Both the position numbers and the translations under genes were made by a program. The notes beneath the pieces were generated by a model. It searched no databases. It worked only from the letters and a program-made list of their open reading frames with translations, and had not been told where the DNA came from. A stretch of DNA of 64,000 nucleotides from Triplophysa rosa (Eukaryota > Chordata > Actinopteri > Cypriniformes > Nemacheilidae): contig NC_079892.1 of assembly GCF_024868665.1 (NCBI RefSeq), positions 11,774,614-11,838,613 of the forward strand. The letters are read 5' to 3'. This document shows positions 1 through 12,287 of the stretch, one piece after another. Numbering within the stretch: position 1 is the first letter of the stretch; every line of letters begins with the position of its first letter.

Positions 1-94
1 TTGCGAAATGGGAGTTTATAGCTGCTTACAGGACCTAGTGGAGACACCAAGAAATGAAGGTGGAGCCAACAGCGTGTACAGCTCCGTTTTTGAA

Positions 95-225
95 GTTTTC
101 CAAAATCATGTTTTTATTGCGTTAGTTAGCAGTATTTTTTGAGTTATTATGGCTTAAATCAAAACAAACCAACTGCAGTTTGATTGATATTAATTGGAAT
201 GCACATGTCATTTTGGAACCAAACT
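95..225. repeat. Decayed copy of the 26140 MITE
   Basis: Shares ttttttgagttattatggct and tgattgatattaattggaat with the element at 26140-26366 and ends ttttggaaccaaac. The left terminus is eroded. Confidence 0.75.
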
Positions 226-3164
226 CTTCATTTCTTTGTCTTAGTTAGGGACCCTAAACTGCATTCAGCTGAGTTTTAACCATAATTTATTGGTACCATA
301 CTCATCTATTTAAAACATTTAGCAAAATGTATAAAACAAGTAGTATGGCGTAAATCGCACTCTAACTTGGTCGGAAAGTTTTTATAAGTCTTTTATAAGC
401 GTTTATATTCCTTTAATTGGGCAACTCTCTCGGAAAAACACACCCAAAGGCAAGCGAAAGAAATAGCCAACAGATAGGAGGACCCGCTTATCAAGATTGG
501 CTTCGCTGCGTCAAGATCAAAACGGGTTCAAAACGGGTGGAGACCTAGCCTTCCTGATACTGGATTTGAAAGTCGTATATGTACATTTTTTCTTACTGTC
601 CTGTACTTTTGAGTGTATTAGTTATTAGGCTGTGCTCATGTTGTTTATTGGCGCACTAACGTTACTGGTTCACAATTTATAACCCTAAGGTAGACTAGAG
701 ATAATGTAATGTTGCCAAGGTCTCAATAGCTAAAGTAGCATGATCGTGTAAAATCACAAATTTACTTCAAATAATGCTTCTAAAAGATGACTACCAAAGG
801 ACAATAAATGTTTTATGGTCAAAATTGCTGATTCCTAGTTAATGCACGTAGACTAATGTTATCGGTATCTATAGTTACCATGCTAGGCAGGGGCGGACTG
901 CCCATCTGGCGTACCGGGCGTTTTCCCGCTGGGCCGTTAACGTATAGGGCCGTGTAACGAGTGGTATAAGGTGTGGGCCCTTTAAGAGCAATTTGCCTAT
1001 GTTCCTTTTTTTACCTTTTGTGTATGTGTGCATGTGCGAGATTGTCTTGCGCTTCAACTGCACCCCGCATGTATGCCGGTGGGAGTCTGATGCTCCATTT
1101 TCGTTTTATTATTTAATCTTAGTTTTTGTTAAGTGACACGTTTCCGTGTGCTCGGAGGAATAAATCCGTTTCTGAGGGACACTTTTTGTGGGTTTTCCTG
1201 CTATATGCAACGAAGTTGCTTTGGGTTGGTGAGCTATCCCTTTTTCTCACTAAAGACGTGTTACAGCCGGAACGGAGGCGGTGGCCGCAAATGCATTGGG
1301 CCGTAACGGACGTGTTTGCCGTTAACGTATGAGGCCGTAACGGAGGCATTGGCCGCTTAGAAGTATGTATTATAAATGCGAATGCACGCAACGCGAATGC
1401 AAGCATGCAACCCACCCCCCGGTCGACAGATTCGGTGGAGGACCGATGCGGGCCTAAAAGTGCCAGGGACGATTTTTCTTCTCAGCCCAGCCCTGATGCT
1501 AGGCGCTATTCCTATAGCGAGTTGAGTGTAAGTTTGTGATTGCACCTACTACACAAAGCACAACGCCTGGTCACGAGTGTGTTTCTTAAAATATGACTAC
1601 AGAAAAGTATTATTTTCATTGGTTAAAAAACATTCAGGTCCATGCGTTGTGTTTTGGGTGACTGGAAATGTGCCATGTAGCTAACAACTAGCTGCTACCT
1701 CAGAATCTAGTAGCATTAGCTTATGCATTAGCATTCCTTGGCAGCATACCCATTAATTTAGCATGAAATATCCCATGTTGCGCAAGGTAAAGCGTACTTC
1801 TAGAAGCTGAAAAAAATAACCTCAGCACACAATCTTTCAGGAACATGGACCAAAAACATGTTGATAACCTATTCAGCACTCGCTCAGTGTTTTTTATAAG
1901 ACAACGCTTCTTTGACAGAAATTTTCAGCAATCCATGTTACTCCAGGGCTCTCAAGTCTCGTGAGACACACGCATTTCAACCCGCTCACACGCCAGACCT
2001 TGTATTTCTCACGCAGAGAAATTTCCAGGAAAAGGCCCACCAAGTTGCGCCGCTATTAGAAGAATCAAGTGAGTTCCCCATAGAGTTCAGAAGGCCCTGC
2101 CACGCACCAGCTAATCAAATAAAAAATAGCTACCGAACAGCCAATCAGAAAATAGCATTGCTGTATCCGGGTAAGATTTAGATATTCCCGCAACAACAAC
2201 GTTTACATTCTGATTCCAACGACACATTCTGTGATTCACAGGCTCGCTCAACACGACATTAATTCAGATGGATCATTATCGCTATAAAGTGCCTTTTGGT
2301 GTCCTCATCAGAAACACTGAGCCATCGTGAACATAATGTAAAATAATGACATTTTGAGGTTTTATTATAAATGTCCTAATATTTACACACATACAACTGC
2401 AGTAAGAAGATTCTTAAAATGTGTTTTATCATTTTATACCATTTTCTTTGATTCGATGTATGTGATTTTGGCATGTCCCTCACACTGCTAAGCTAACTTC
2501 AGTGAGTGTAAAAAGTGGAAACATTGCACAAAATTAAAATATTTTTTGAATGTTCTTATTGTCCTCAACAATGTATTTAATAAAACAAATAATTTGGATA
2601 ATTTATATTCTATTTTCATAATAATATTAAGCTTTTTGCATGAGTCCCTGTAATTGCTGTCTACCCTGTCATTTTGGGGTAAGCGCCCCTTTAAGAGATG
2701 GTCTGATGTCCTCAGTGACAGCCCCTCCCCCATTCTGCCTTTCCTCAGTGGAGAGGTTAAAACATCTGCAGCGCACACAGTAAGTATCTGCACTCATTTT
2801 TCCTAGTTTTCAACATAATGTGTTTGTAGTTAAATGTTGTCAAGCTTCACATGTCCACATTGTCATAGTGACATTTTAATTAACATAAAAACTTTTCAGT
2901 AATTGAAAATATATATCTTAAACAGTATACAGTCAGCTTTAACAGTGAATCCCTTTGCTAGCTGCAACTACACCATGTTTTCATCCCTGCTAATTTCAGC
3001 AGCTATTCTGACACTTGTTTAGTATTAGTTCTGATTCAGAAGGAAAGAAAAAAGAAAGAAAAGGAAAGAAAAAACTATTATACACATTTCACATTGTGAA
3101 AACCTTTGGCCTAGGCTATTTCATTATATTTTATCCAGACAATGTATAGTATTAAATATTACAT
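226..3164. other. No gene recognised; repeat fragments
   Basis: AT-rich DNA with decayed repeats. The piece near 888-960 (ggggcggactgcccatctgg) resembles a common fish repeat end, and 1240-1350 repeats ggccgtaacgga-type words. Open frames here are short and show no protein signature. Confidence 0.6.
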
Positions 3165-3177
3165 TTGTCTATTTCAA

Positions 3178-3805
3178 AGATGTCAGGGAAGAGGCAAATG
3201 AGCATTCTTTCATGCTTCGCTCTAAAGGATCAGCTCCCTAAAAGGGTGGCCAGTTCAGAGAAGGAGACTGTGGAGAAGACAGTAGATGAGGCAGTGGAGG
3301 AGACAGCTAGGGTGTCAGTAGAGGATGAGTCATGGAAGAGACTGTGGAGGACTCACTGGAAACAGGGAAAAAGAGAGGATTAAGTAGAGCAGCCACCTAT
3401 AGGTGTTTCTTTAAGAAGGAGTGGTCAACCCGATGGCCATACATCACAATGGGAACCACCAGCTCCTTCTACTGGTGCTCAGTCTGTAGACAAGAGAACT
3501 CCTGTGCCCATCAAGGCGTGAGGGACATAAGCAGGCATGTTGGCAGCCAGTTTGGGAGGCTTTCTAAAATAGCTGCATTAGTGTTAGTGCTCCCTCATTC
3601 AAATGCAGACGCTGAGAGGGTTGTCTCCATGGTTGGACTAAATAAAACCAAATCCAGGAACAGCTTGGCACTGGATGGAACTCTGTCATCCATCATGACA
3701 GTGAAAATGGCTGGCCTGGAACCACAGTGTTTCAAGTGGGAGCCACCAACCCCTGTGCTGAAGGCCTCAAAACATGCTACCAACACCTACAATAAACAAC
3801 ACTAA
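3178..3805 (+). mobile_element. hAT transposase relic, internally deleted
   Basis: A frame from 3332 carries a zinc-binding stretch (FYWCSVCRQENSCAHQGV, then HVGS) followed directly by a hAT C-terminal dimerisation motif (LPHSNADAERVVSMVGLNKT, then NSLALDGTLSSIM). In intact hAT transposases several hundred residues of RNase-H-like catalytic core separate these, so the core is missing. A further piece in another frame (from about 3178, MSGKRQMSILSCF) suggests a one-base shift near 3328. Not expected to make active transposase. Terminal repeats were not identified. Confidence 0.75.
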
Positions 3806-3820
3806 CCATTATCTCTCTCT

Positions 3821-3866
3821 CACACACACACACACGCACGCACACACACGCACACACACACACACA
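3821..3866. repeat. (CA)n microsatellite
   Basis: CA dinucleotides with a few cacg interruptions, directly after the hAT relic. Confidence 0.9.
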
Positions 3867-4211
3867 ATTGCACAAAGAAATGATGAATTAAATAAATATT
3901 TTTTTATTTGTACAAATTTATGTCACATTTTTCAGATCAGACCCCCGTCCCCACCCAAACCCCCGCCGCCGCCAAAATCTCACTCTGAACTCAGTTCAAA
4001 ACTTGGGAGCGCTGTTACTCTATCTGTGTTTTGATCATTGTTCTGAATCTATCTATGTAAAGTCTTTGACAAAAAAATATCTCAGCTTTCGTTCGAGAGG
4101 TGGTATTTTTGAAGAAACCTACCCACAAACGAGAGGTGATTAAAAGAACAGATAGAATACTTTTTAAAGCAGAGGCTCTGCTCTTTCATCTGATATGTTG
4201 TGTGTTCATAT

Positions 4212-5185
4212 TAGTGTTGTAGTCGAGACCACCGAGACCAGAGAGTGTCAAGACCAAGACAATATCAAGACTTTGAGGGGCCGAGACTGGCTGAGGCAGG
4301 CTGAGACTGAGTCGAGACCAAGACCAGCAATCCCAAAATTCATTCAAAAGATCCTCAAAAACACTGAAAAGTCATAATAAAATAATAATAAAAGAAACTT
4401 GGGTGATTTATTGTGCAGAAATTGATGTGTAGGATGTTTTATGTCCCATGTTTTATCAACCACCTACTGTAACATATTACAATTTTTGTGCAGGTAAAAA
4501 TTCCAACAACTAAACATAAAAAAAGGTAAATACCCAAGATAAATTTAAGTATGTGACCTTCAACAAAACAAAACATTCAGTGACTTAATTCGTTTTATTG
4601 CTATTTTATCTAATCAATAGCAAAATAGCTGTGTGTTGCTCAGAAATAGTGTGTAGCTCACAAAAGTTCAGATTTGTTCTAGATTTGTTTGGGACTTGCC
4701 AAAATATAACAAAAACGTGTGTTTAATTGCGTCTAAAACTTAAGTCACTTATTAACTCAAGGTTTATTGAATTATTTTGCAAAATCAATATCACATCAGA
4801 TGTTATAGAATAAAAAACAAGATTTCATACAAATACCTTTTTTGCAATCACATCTCGGATATTGTGGGCCTGTGTATTCATTTTGTTGACAGATTTCTTT
4901 AAGACAATCCCCTATTCTTCTCTTACCAGCAGTGAGAGTAAGAAATGTAACAGAAGAATCAAACAAGGAGCAAGCGGTGAATGCGTTTTAAGCCAGAAGT
5001 TTTACATCCAATCACATGAACGATGTTAACACATAAATCAGACAATGCACCAGAAATTTTGTGTAATTCCCACAGTTGTGGTCTTGACCGGTCTTGAAAT
5101 AAAACCCAGAGACCACTAAGTCTGAGTCCAAGACAAGACCGAGACCAAAAACAGACACCGAACAAGACTCGAGTCTACAACACTA
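4212..5185. mobile_element. hAT-type MITE with perfect 8-bp target duplication
   Basis: Ends are near-perfect inverted repeats (tagtgttgtagtcgagacc and its complement ending gtctacaacacta). Both sides carry the 8-bp duplication gttcatat (4204-4211 and 5186-5193), the hAT length. No coding capacity is visible inside. Confidence 0.9.
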
Positions 5186-5754
5186 GTTCATATATTAGAA
5201 GAAAATATTGTGATTGCCATGAAAAGTTTGTGAAAATGATAAAAAAAACACATGAAATGTGCTGGCGGGAAACAGTTAACCAGCTGACTTTTTAGTGTTG
5301 ATGCAATAAAACAAAATATTCAAATGTTGGTTGAAATATTTTTAAAGTCTACATGAAACAGAAAGTGATTGTCTTCTTTTCTCTATTGTAATGTATATCA
5401 GAGTGAAATGGCTTCTGAAATGAGAAGAAAATAGGGCAGAACTTGATTTCGTCTGTCGAGAACTTATTGGATCGTTGTCTATTTTATTTTTTTTTATTTT
5501 TTGGGGGGGGGTCTGGGTCAGAAGAGAGAAGGAAGGGAAGAGAGCTCGTTCAGAGGAAGGAAGGAGGTTAACATTTTTGATTAAAGATTATGAAGGCACA
5601 TTAATTTGTAAAAAAACAATGATGTGCACAGATAAGCCATTTATAAAAAACTCTACAATGTTCAATAAAAAAATACAGTTGTCAATTTCAATTTTACTGA
5701 AGCATTCTGTAAATTTCTGCTGTTTATATTGTGACTATTACTTAGTAAAAATAG

Positions 5755-6119
5755 CAGAGACTCGCAATGTATGGCAATTCCACTTCATGGCGTGGCCGGA
5801 TCATTCCACCGAGCACAGAAGTTCTTTTTGACTTTATCGGGACCTTGTGAGAATACACATGGACCAGTACTCACACTCCTTGCCAACTGTGGTGCATTGC
5901 AGGTGAACTCAGGATGCGTGTGTTTTTATATAATGGAATTCATGCATCAGGATGAAACTCTTTCAACAGTACTGTGCTGGTCATTTTAACAGTGCTGGCG
6001 TGGGGATGTACATCGCCATTGACCGCCTGATCCTCCAGATTGAAAAAGAAAGTATGGTGGATGTCTATGGAAACGTTCGTGATATGCACATGCGCAGGCC
6101 TTTCATGGTGCAGAGTGAG
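5755..6119 (+). pseudogene. Receptor-type protein tyrosine phosphatase fragment, broken
   Basis: Two adjacent exon remnants of a PTP catalytic domain. The first (about 5755-5902) reads WQFHFMAWPDH, then frameshifts, then VVHC, ending at a donor-like AG|gtgaac. The second (5993-6119, after ttttaacag) continues the active-site loop as SAGVG, then IAIDRLILQIEKES, VDVYGNVRDMHMRRPFMVQSE, and ends at a donor-like gtaaag. Family knowledge: the loop should read HCSAGVGRTG; here RTG is absent, removing the invariant phosphate-binding arginine, so no active enzyme is possible. Wording resembles the PTPRJ/PTPRH group. No other exons were recognised nearby. The retained intron means it is not a retrocopy. 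Confidence 0.8.
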
Positions 6120-8639
6120 GTAAAGAACATACCAGGTCATAACACAAGATGACATTATAGGAGCACATATAGTAACACAATTTTGGGGAGAGGGCTTGAT
6201 GGGACATTGTGGTGGTGGAGTGTATCTTAAACCTTTACTGTAATGGTGTTTATACAATATATAACTTGTGTTCTTTATCTTAATGAACCCAAATAGGTAA
6301 ATACAATAATTAAACCAGAAAAGATAAACAGGATTGTTTGCTGAAATGCAAAACCAGAGAACTTGACGTGTAAAATTATATCCGTAAAGAGTGCCAAACA
6401 CAATTTGTGATTGTCAAACAGTAATTACATGTAAATCTATTGTTTTTTAGAACTGAACTGAATATTTTCAAACATAAAATATGTAAATAACCCCTTTTAA
6501 ATATTTTTCAAATATTATTTAATATTAAATATTCAGCCCTAGTGCATGTACAATGTTTTTTAATAAAGTTTTTTTTCTTGTTTTCTTCAGCAGCATTATA
6601 TTCTTACCTCCACCAATGTGCCCATGATAATATTAAATCAAGAGGTGGAGCCTCTGATGACATCATGCAATCTGCAATATTTTTGAGCGTATATTTGTGA
6701 CCCTGGATCACAAAACCAGTCTAAAGTAGCAGGAGAACATTTTTAGTTAAAGCCAAAAATACATTGTGTGGGTCAAAATTATAGATTTTTCTTTTATGCC
6801 AAAAGTCATTAGAATATTAAGTAAAGATCATGTTCCATGAAGATATTTTGTAAATTTCCTATGCTAAATATATCAAAACTTTATTTTTGCGAGTGGATGG
6901 CCAGTAACAGTGCCTCTTATTAACAACTTCAAAGGCAATTTTCTCAATATTTTGATTCTTTTGCACCCTCAGATTCCAGAGTTTTAAACAGTTGTATCTC
7001 CGCCAGATATGATCATATCCTAACAACCCATACATCAATAGAAAGCTTACTTATTCAGCTTTCAACCGATGTAAAGATCTCGATTTCGAAAAATTTACCC
7101 TTAAGACTGGTTTTGTTGTCCAGGGTCACATATGGGTTGTAAGTCCCAGCACTTGTCGATCCATTTATTTTCTGCATCATGTTCAAACTCTGCTTCATGT
7201 TCATGTTCACAACTTTTGATTAATAACATCTGTATGAATAAAAAATATATGACCCTTATGCTGTATTTTGGTATACTTTAAAGACAAAGAAATAATGCTA
7301 ATGTTTGCCAAAAGCGTCTATTCATTATCTTTTGTTATTTGGATTAGTTAGCATGAACTAACATTGAACAATACTTCTACAGCTTTGTTAGAACTATTTT
7401 AGTGTTCATTTCTACATTTACTAATACATTTATACCGTAGGCCTATACAATGATCTGTTAACATTAGTTAATGCACAGTGAGCTAAGAAAAAAATGGTAA
7501 CATTAACAAATATCAACAAATGTTTTAAAAATATATTTTTCATTCTTAGTTCATGTTACATAATGCAAAATAACTAATGGTACCTAACGAATAGATAACC
7601 AATGTTTTTTTTCCATTATTGTTCATTACACTCTGCCTGTCAATTTTATAATGACAGTAATGTTTCACTCATGTTTTCTTTGCAGTTTGTAACGTTCGAA
7701 TATTTCTAAATTTGTTATAATGTCAAACTTTTACTGCAATGCTTTAAATAATATATATATATAGCAGACACCTGCAGGGTTTTATAGCCACTTTAGTAAA
7801 ATATTTTTTTCTGTAAATCTAAAAAAAAACATAAAATAAGTAAATCAATTGTTCTTACGGATCAGTAGTAGTACACGAGGCGTTTCAGGCAGGTCTGGGT
7901 GAGCATTCGCTTTTAGATAGAATGCATCTTTTGTTCCGACACCTTTAATTTGTGCAATTTCACGCGTCTAATACATGCACGGGCAACTTATAACACACCA
8001 AAGACACAGAAAAACACGTATTCGCGCCATATGACCCCTTTAAGGTTTTGGGCATGATTCAAAATCCTTATGCCTCCTCTTTCCACGAGAGGGCGCTCCG
8101 AGCACGGGTCTGTAATAACATTAATATTGTGTTATATTTTAATTGATGGACCGCAATGAAGACCCACTACCAACACGAAGAGTTACACTGTATACTGTAA
8201 TTTAATTAACATGTTACAATTTTTTTTAGCTATATAAATTATTACGAAAAAATAAACGTTCAGAATGGTTAGGCCTATGCATTTAGTTTTGAAACATGAA
8301 ACTTTTTCGTTTAATACTCAAAAACACTCGCAAAAGCGGGAGGAAGGGATCAAATGGGCTGCACGTCACCCTGTTACTCGCTTTCCTTTCAAAACTTAAA
8401 GTTCTGCTTGTTTTCATGACTGCAGCACGAGGGTTAAATCCCGCTCTGCTCTTAAGCGCCTCCTTTCAGCTCCGAAGGCATTTCCTGCCGTCCAGACTCC
8501 CACAATAAACAGCTGTACGGCAGCGGTTATGGCACGCTTCGTACCGCTATTGTATCCTTCCGGCAGTCCCATCATCCTCCGTCTCTCAAAGATGCAAGTG
8601 TGCACGATTAACTTCAAACTTCCAGCCGTATCGCGCTTG
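6120..8639. other. No gene recognised apart from one MITE
   Basis: After the phosphatase relic the DNA is AT-rich, with the MITE at 6696-7130. From about 8080 GC rises towards the candidate promoter. Frames at 8296-8508 (+) and 8414-8617 (-) are short and unconvincing. Confidence 0.6.
6696..7130. mobile_element. MITE with ~26-bp inverted termini
   Basis: Starts tgtgaccctggatcacaaaa and ends with the inverted match ttttgttgtccagggtcaca; the arms extend inward (ccagtctaaa/ttaagactgg). A clear target duplication was not seen, so the superfamily is left open. Confidence 0.8.
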
Positions 8640-8913
8640 GGGAACGGTGTCTCGAGTGCCCTTTACTAATATCAGCCCGACAGACGTCATACGGAGTGAA
8701 CGTTACTTTGTTTCAGGACGAGCGCGTGCTTCACCCCGTTCATATTTCTGATTGACTGACGGTTACCAGGGAGATCGTCATAAACCGTCGAACCTAAACA
8801 GATCTGTTATTTTCGCGTCGCGTCCGCGTGATCTGAGATGAAGTCGACGGGATATATCTAGAAAGCCTGCCACGTTTCTGACTTCGAGGGGCGAAGTTGC
8901 GACTGCAACATAG
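8640..8913 (+). promoter_or_regulatory. osbpl5: Candidate osbpl5 promoter and non-coding first exon
   Basis: This is the most CpG-dense stretch of the left half of the window (tcgcgtcgcgtccgcg and many scattered CG) in an otherwise CpG-poor background, with a CRE-like acgtca. It ends in a consensus donor, ATAG|gtgagt, at 8914. Coding exon 1 needs an upstream non-coding exon, and this is the best placed + strand candidate. The transcription start is unknown, and no TATA box is obvious. Alternative: a promoter for an unrelated transcript. Confidence 0.45.
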
Positions 8914-9546
8914 GTGAGTCAAAGCGGGATTGTTACGAGATATTGCTACATATATCAAAGGAAATCGTTTTTGTTTTATCCGGATTAGCATGATGTGCTT
9001 TTCAATAGAAACGGGCGTAACAGCATCACTGATCGCACTGCATTTGGATGTGTGATGTTGATTTTCCTCATTGGGATACAGCCAGCCAGCCATCAATCCA
9101 TACATACACTGCACGAATTTCTTGATCGTCAGCTTTCGCACATTTCTTTCGTTTGGCAGCTGATGTGAATCAGTTACACATATTTACATATTTATATGTA
9201 GTCCGTATTGTTCACATAGCCGTTCTCTTTTCTTATTTAGACCTTATTATAAAGAAGCATGTTGGTAAGCCTAGCTGTCAGACATTCAAAGTATAGTTAT
9301 ACAAATAATGCTGTATGTCTACACGTTACTGCCGTCGTAAAATATATGGATCTCATTGTAGTATACTTATTTGAATAATAAATATGAGAACGTAATTTGT
9401 ACGTTCATATAAATTTAACGAACAACGCAATACGACAGTTTATTTTCTTTCTAGTGTACTGTATTTCTGTAGTGCTTTTCACATTTTTTATTTTATTACA
9501 TTTTTGCATTGTGAAACAAGCAGACAACAAATAATAATATAAATGA

Positions 9547-9883
9547 GGGCTGTCAAACGATTAATCGCATCCAGAGTAAAGGTTTGTGTTTACATAATAT
9601 GTATCTGTGTACTGTGCATCTGCATAGTCATTTTGTAGTTGTTAACACATACACATACGTGCATATATTTAAGGAAAATCTAAAAATTAATAAACATTTA
9701 TATATCATTTCAATGATTAGTAAATATAAATAAATACATGTAAATATTTCCTAAATATGTATTCATGTGTATGTGTTTGTATTTATAATACAAAATTAAT
9801 ATGCACAGTACATAGACATGTGTTATGTAAACACAAACTTTTATTCTGGATGCGATTAATCGCGATTAATCGTTTGACAGCCC
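9547..9883. mobile_element. Palindromic MITE (gggctgtcaaacgattaatc ends)
   Basis: The termini gggctgtcaaacgattaatc and gattaatcgtttgacagccc are inverse of each other. The arms continue with atccagagtaaaggtttgtg and its complement, so most of the element is one long foldback. A degraded half copy lies at about 33400-33540. Confidence 0.85.
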
Positions 9884-11606
9884 TAATAATAATATAGAAC
9901 TACAGAAATGTACAAGTGTACATAATATAAATAAGTAAATAAAATCATATAATCCTAAAGATGGGAAAATGATACACCAGCAGATTGTAATAATATGACA
10001 AAGAAAGCATAGTATGTGGTACATTATTATTATAATTATATCAATAACATTTATATTTATTAGCGAATTCCCACTCGTTTTGTAACATGCTGCTACACAC
10101 GTGTGTGTAAACATGCACGTAAATTTCATTATGACCATTTGCCAAAGTCATTCTGTTTCAGGCAGCATTAAACAACGCAGAAGTGTTTCACTTTCATGGA
10201 TAAAAGCAATATAATGGGAGATATGCAGGAATTTAGCACATTACAGGTAAACCTCGCTTATCTGTTTGCTCATAGCGATACGATTCTTTAGTGTAAACTA
10301 AACCCATATCAACACAAGCCACTGGTGAAAATCACATTCAGACATGTTCCAGATTACTTTACGTTATGAGAAGCGTCTGGTGACATTTTGTAAAGAGCAA
10401 ACCAAGCATTGAGCCCTAACAGTCCAGTGTTTGTTGTTTAATTTATTCGTACCCTCCGTTACCACTGACTCGGTTTTCTCGATGATGGCTCTTTGTGAGA
10501 ACTCCAGACAGCTGAACTCTTTTTTTAAAGGGGTCGTCGGCTGGTCAGTCTGCACTTCCTGTACACACGGCCAAGATCTTTCCAGCGCTTTCTGCTTTCC
10601 AGCACTACCAAAATGAAGTTATGATTATTAGTATTAGATTATTAGAAAGGCAGCATTATGTACATTCCATCAGTCAAAGTGACAAACTTCATATTTAGCC
10701 TCTCTTTCACAACTAGCGCAGTCCAATAGGAACAGATGATTACTCATGCTTGGCTCACGCTTGAAGGCTTGAAATAGGGCCAGGTTGTTTCTCGCCGAGG
10801 ATTAACATGAGAGTGGGCATGATGTTCAATCTGCTTATGAATCTTTGCTGTTTAATTGAAGGACTGTTCACACATGAATGATAACTGTAACAACTGTATA
10901 ACCAACAAAAGATAGCGTTATGGTTATTCTAAGCTAATGTTCTGCAGTTTCAGATTTTAAATACATGAGCCCTTTGAATTTGATCCCAATGTTATCCCAA
11001 GAATATAGTCAGCAGTATTTCATTAAAAGCATCCCTGTTGGTGTCTTTACACCTAATTCAATATGTGTAGACCTTACTGCATAATGAAATGGGGGTGGAG
11101 GATTGTGAATGGTTTTCTTTAAATACACAGTCGCCTTTGGTTTACGCAATAAATATTAATAGAGATTCAATATTTATAGACCTCTGCCTTCCATTGCCCT
11201 TCATCTAGGCACTGAGGAACCAGATGATGGAAAGAAATGGCCACAGTTCAAATTCGTATTCATATTGAATACGTGTGTACTAGATTAGACTGAAGTTTAT
11301 GAGAAGCCCGACATTCTCCTGTGGTGGGCAGATGTGAACACGATTTCTCTCCCACCATTTGATATCAGCTCTCAAATACTGTTTCCTATAATGCAATGTT
11401 CGATAATTAAAGCAAAGAAATTTAACCATAAGTTGGCACAGCTTTCGCTTATATCAATACCAGCATATATTGAGGTACAAATCAAGCAGCTATTTTAAAT
11501 GAAAATATATATTCGTACATTTATTTGCACAGAAAAGCAATGCAACGTAGAAAAAAAGAGTGTGATCATTTCTGGCTTTTAGTTGACTTTTACTATAGTC
11601 ATTCTG

Positions 11607-12107
11607 TGTCACGTTTATGAGGAGACAGAACCCAAACGCAGGCAGCAGTACGGGTAACACAAAAGATTTTAATAAATGTAAACAAAACAAAAACCCACGA
11701 TGGGGAAAACTGTACAAAACAAGAATACAAACTAAAATACTTCCCGAACAGGGATAAAGTAAACACGAAGAATAATCCAAATAATAAGTCCAACACGAAA
11801 GTAGTCCAAGGGAAACACGTAATCCACACGACACGAACACAATGAACCGACAAGGACTGGGAATTAAGACAGGACTTATAAAGGGGAAAACTAATGAAGG
11901 ATAACAGGACAAGGACAGTGACGGGCAGGTGAGGGAGATGAAACACTAATGGAGAAACAAGGGGGCGGAGCTAAACGAAAGACAGGAGGACAAAACAAAC
12001 CGCCACGTGTCTCCACACAAGACGAAACACACACACAAGACATGGTACTGTCACGACCCTGTCCACAAGACACGAAAACTCCGAATAGGAGGGACAGGAC
12101 CCTGACA
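11607..12107 (-). mobile_element. Solo LTR, probably Gypsy-type, minus orientation
   Basis: A 501-bp block with ends TGTCA...TGACA, flanked by the 5-bp duplication ttctg (11602-11606 and 12108-12112). Read on the minus strand it has a TATA-like tttataagtcc and, later, attaaaatc as a possible polyadenylation region. No second LTR or gag-pol coding is adjacent, so the internal part was lost by LTR-LTR recombination. Gypsy assignment rests on general resemblance to fish LTRs. Confidence 0.75.
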
Positions 12108-12151
12108 TTCTGTTGTAATGACATTGAATAAAGTAGCTGATGCTGTGTGTG

Positions 12152-12287
<136 letters not shown>

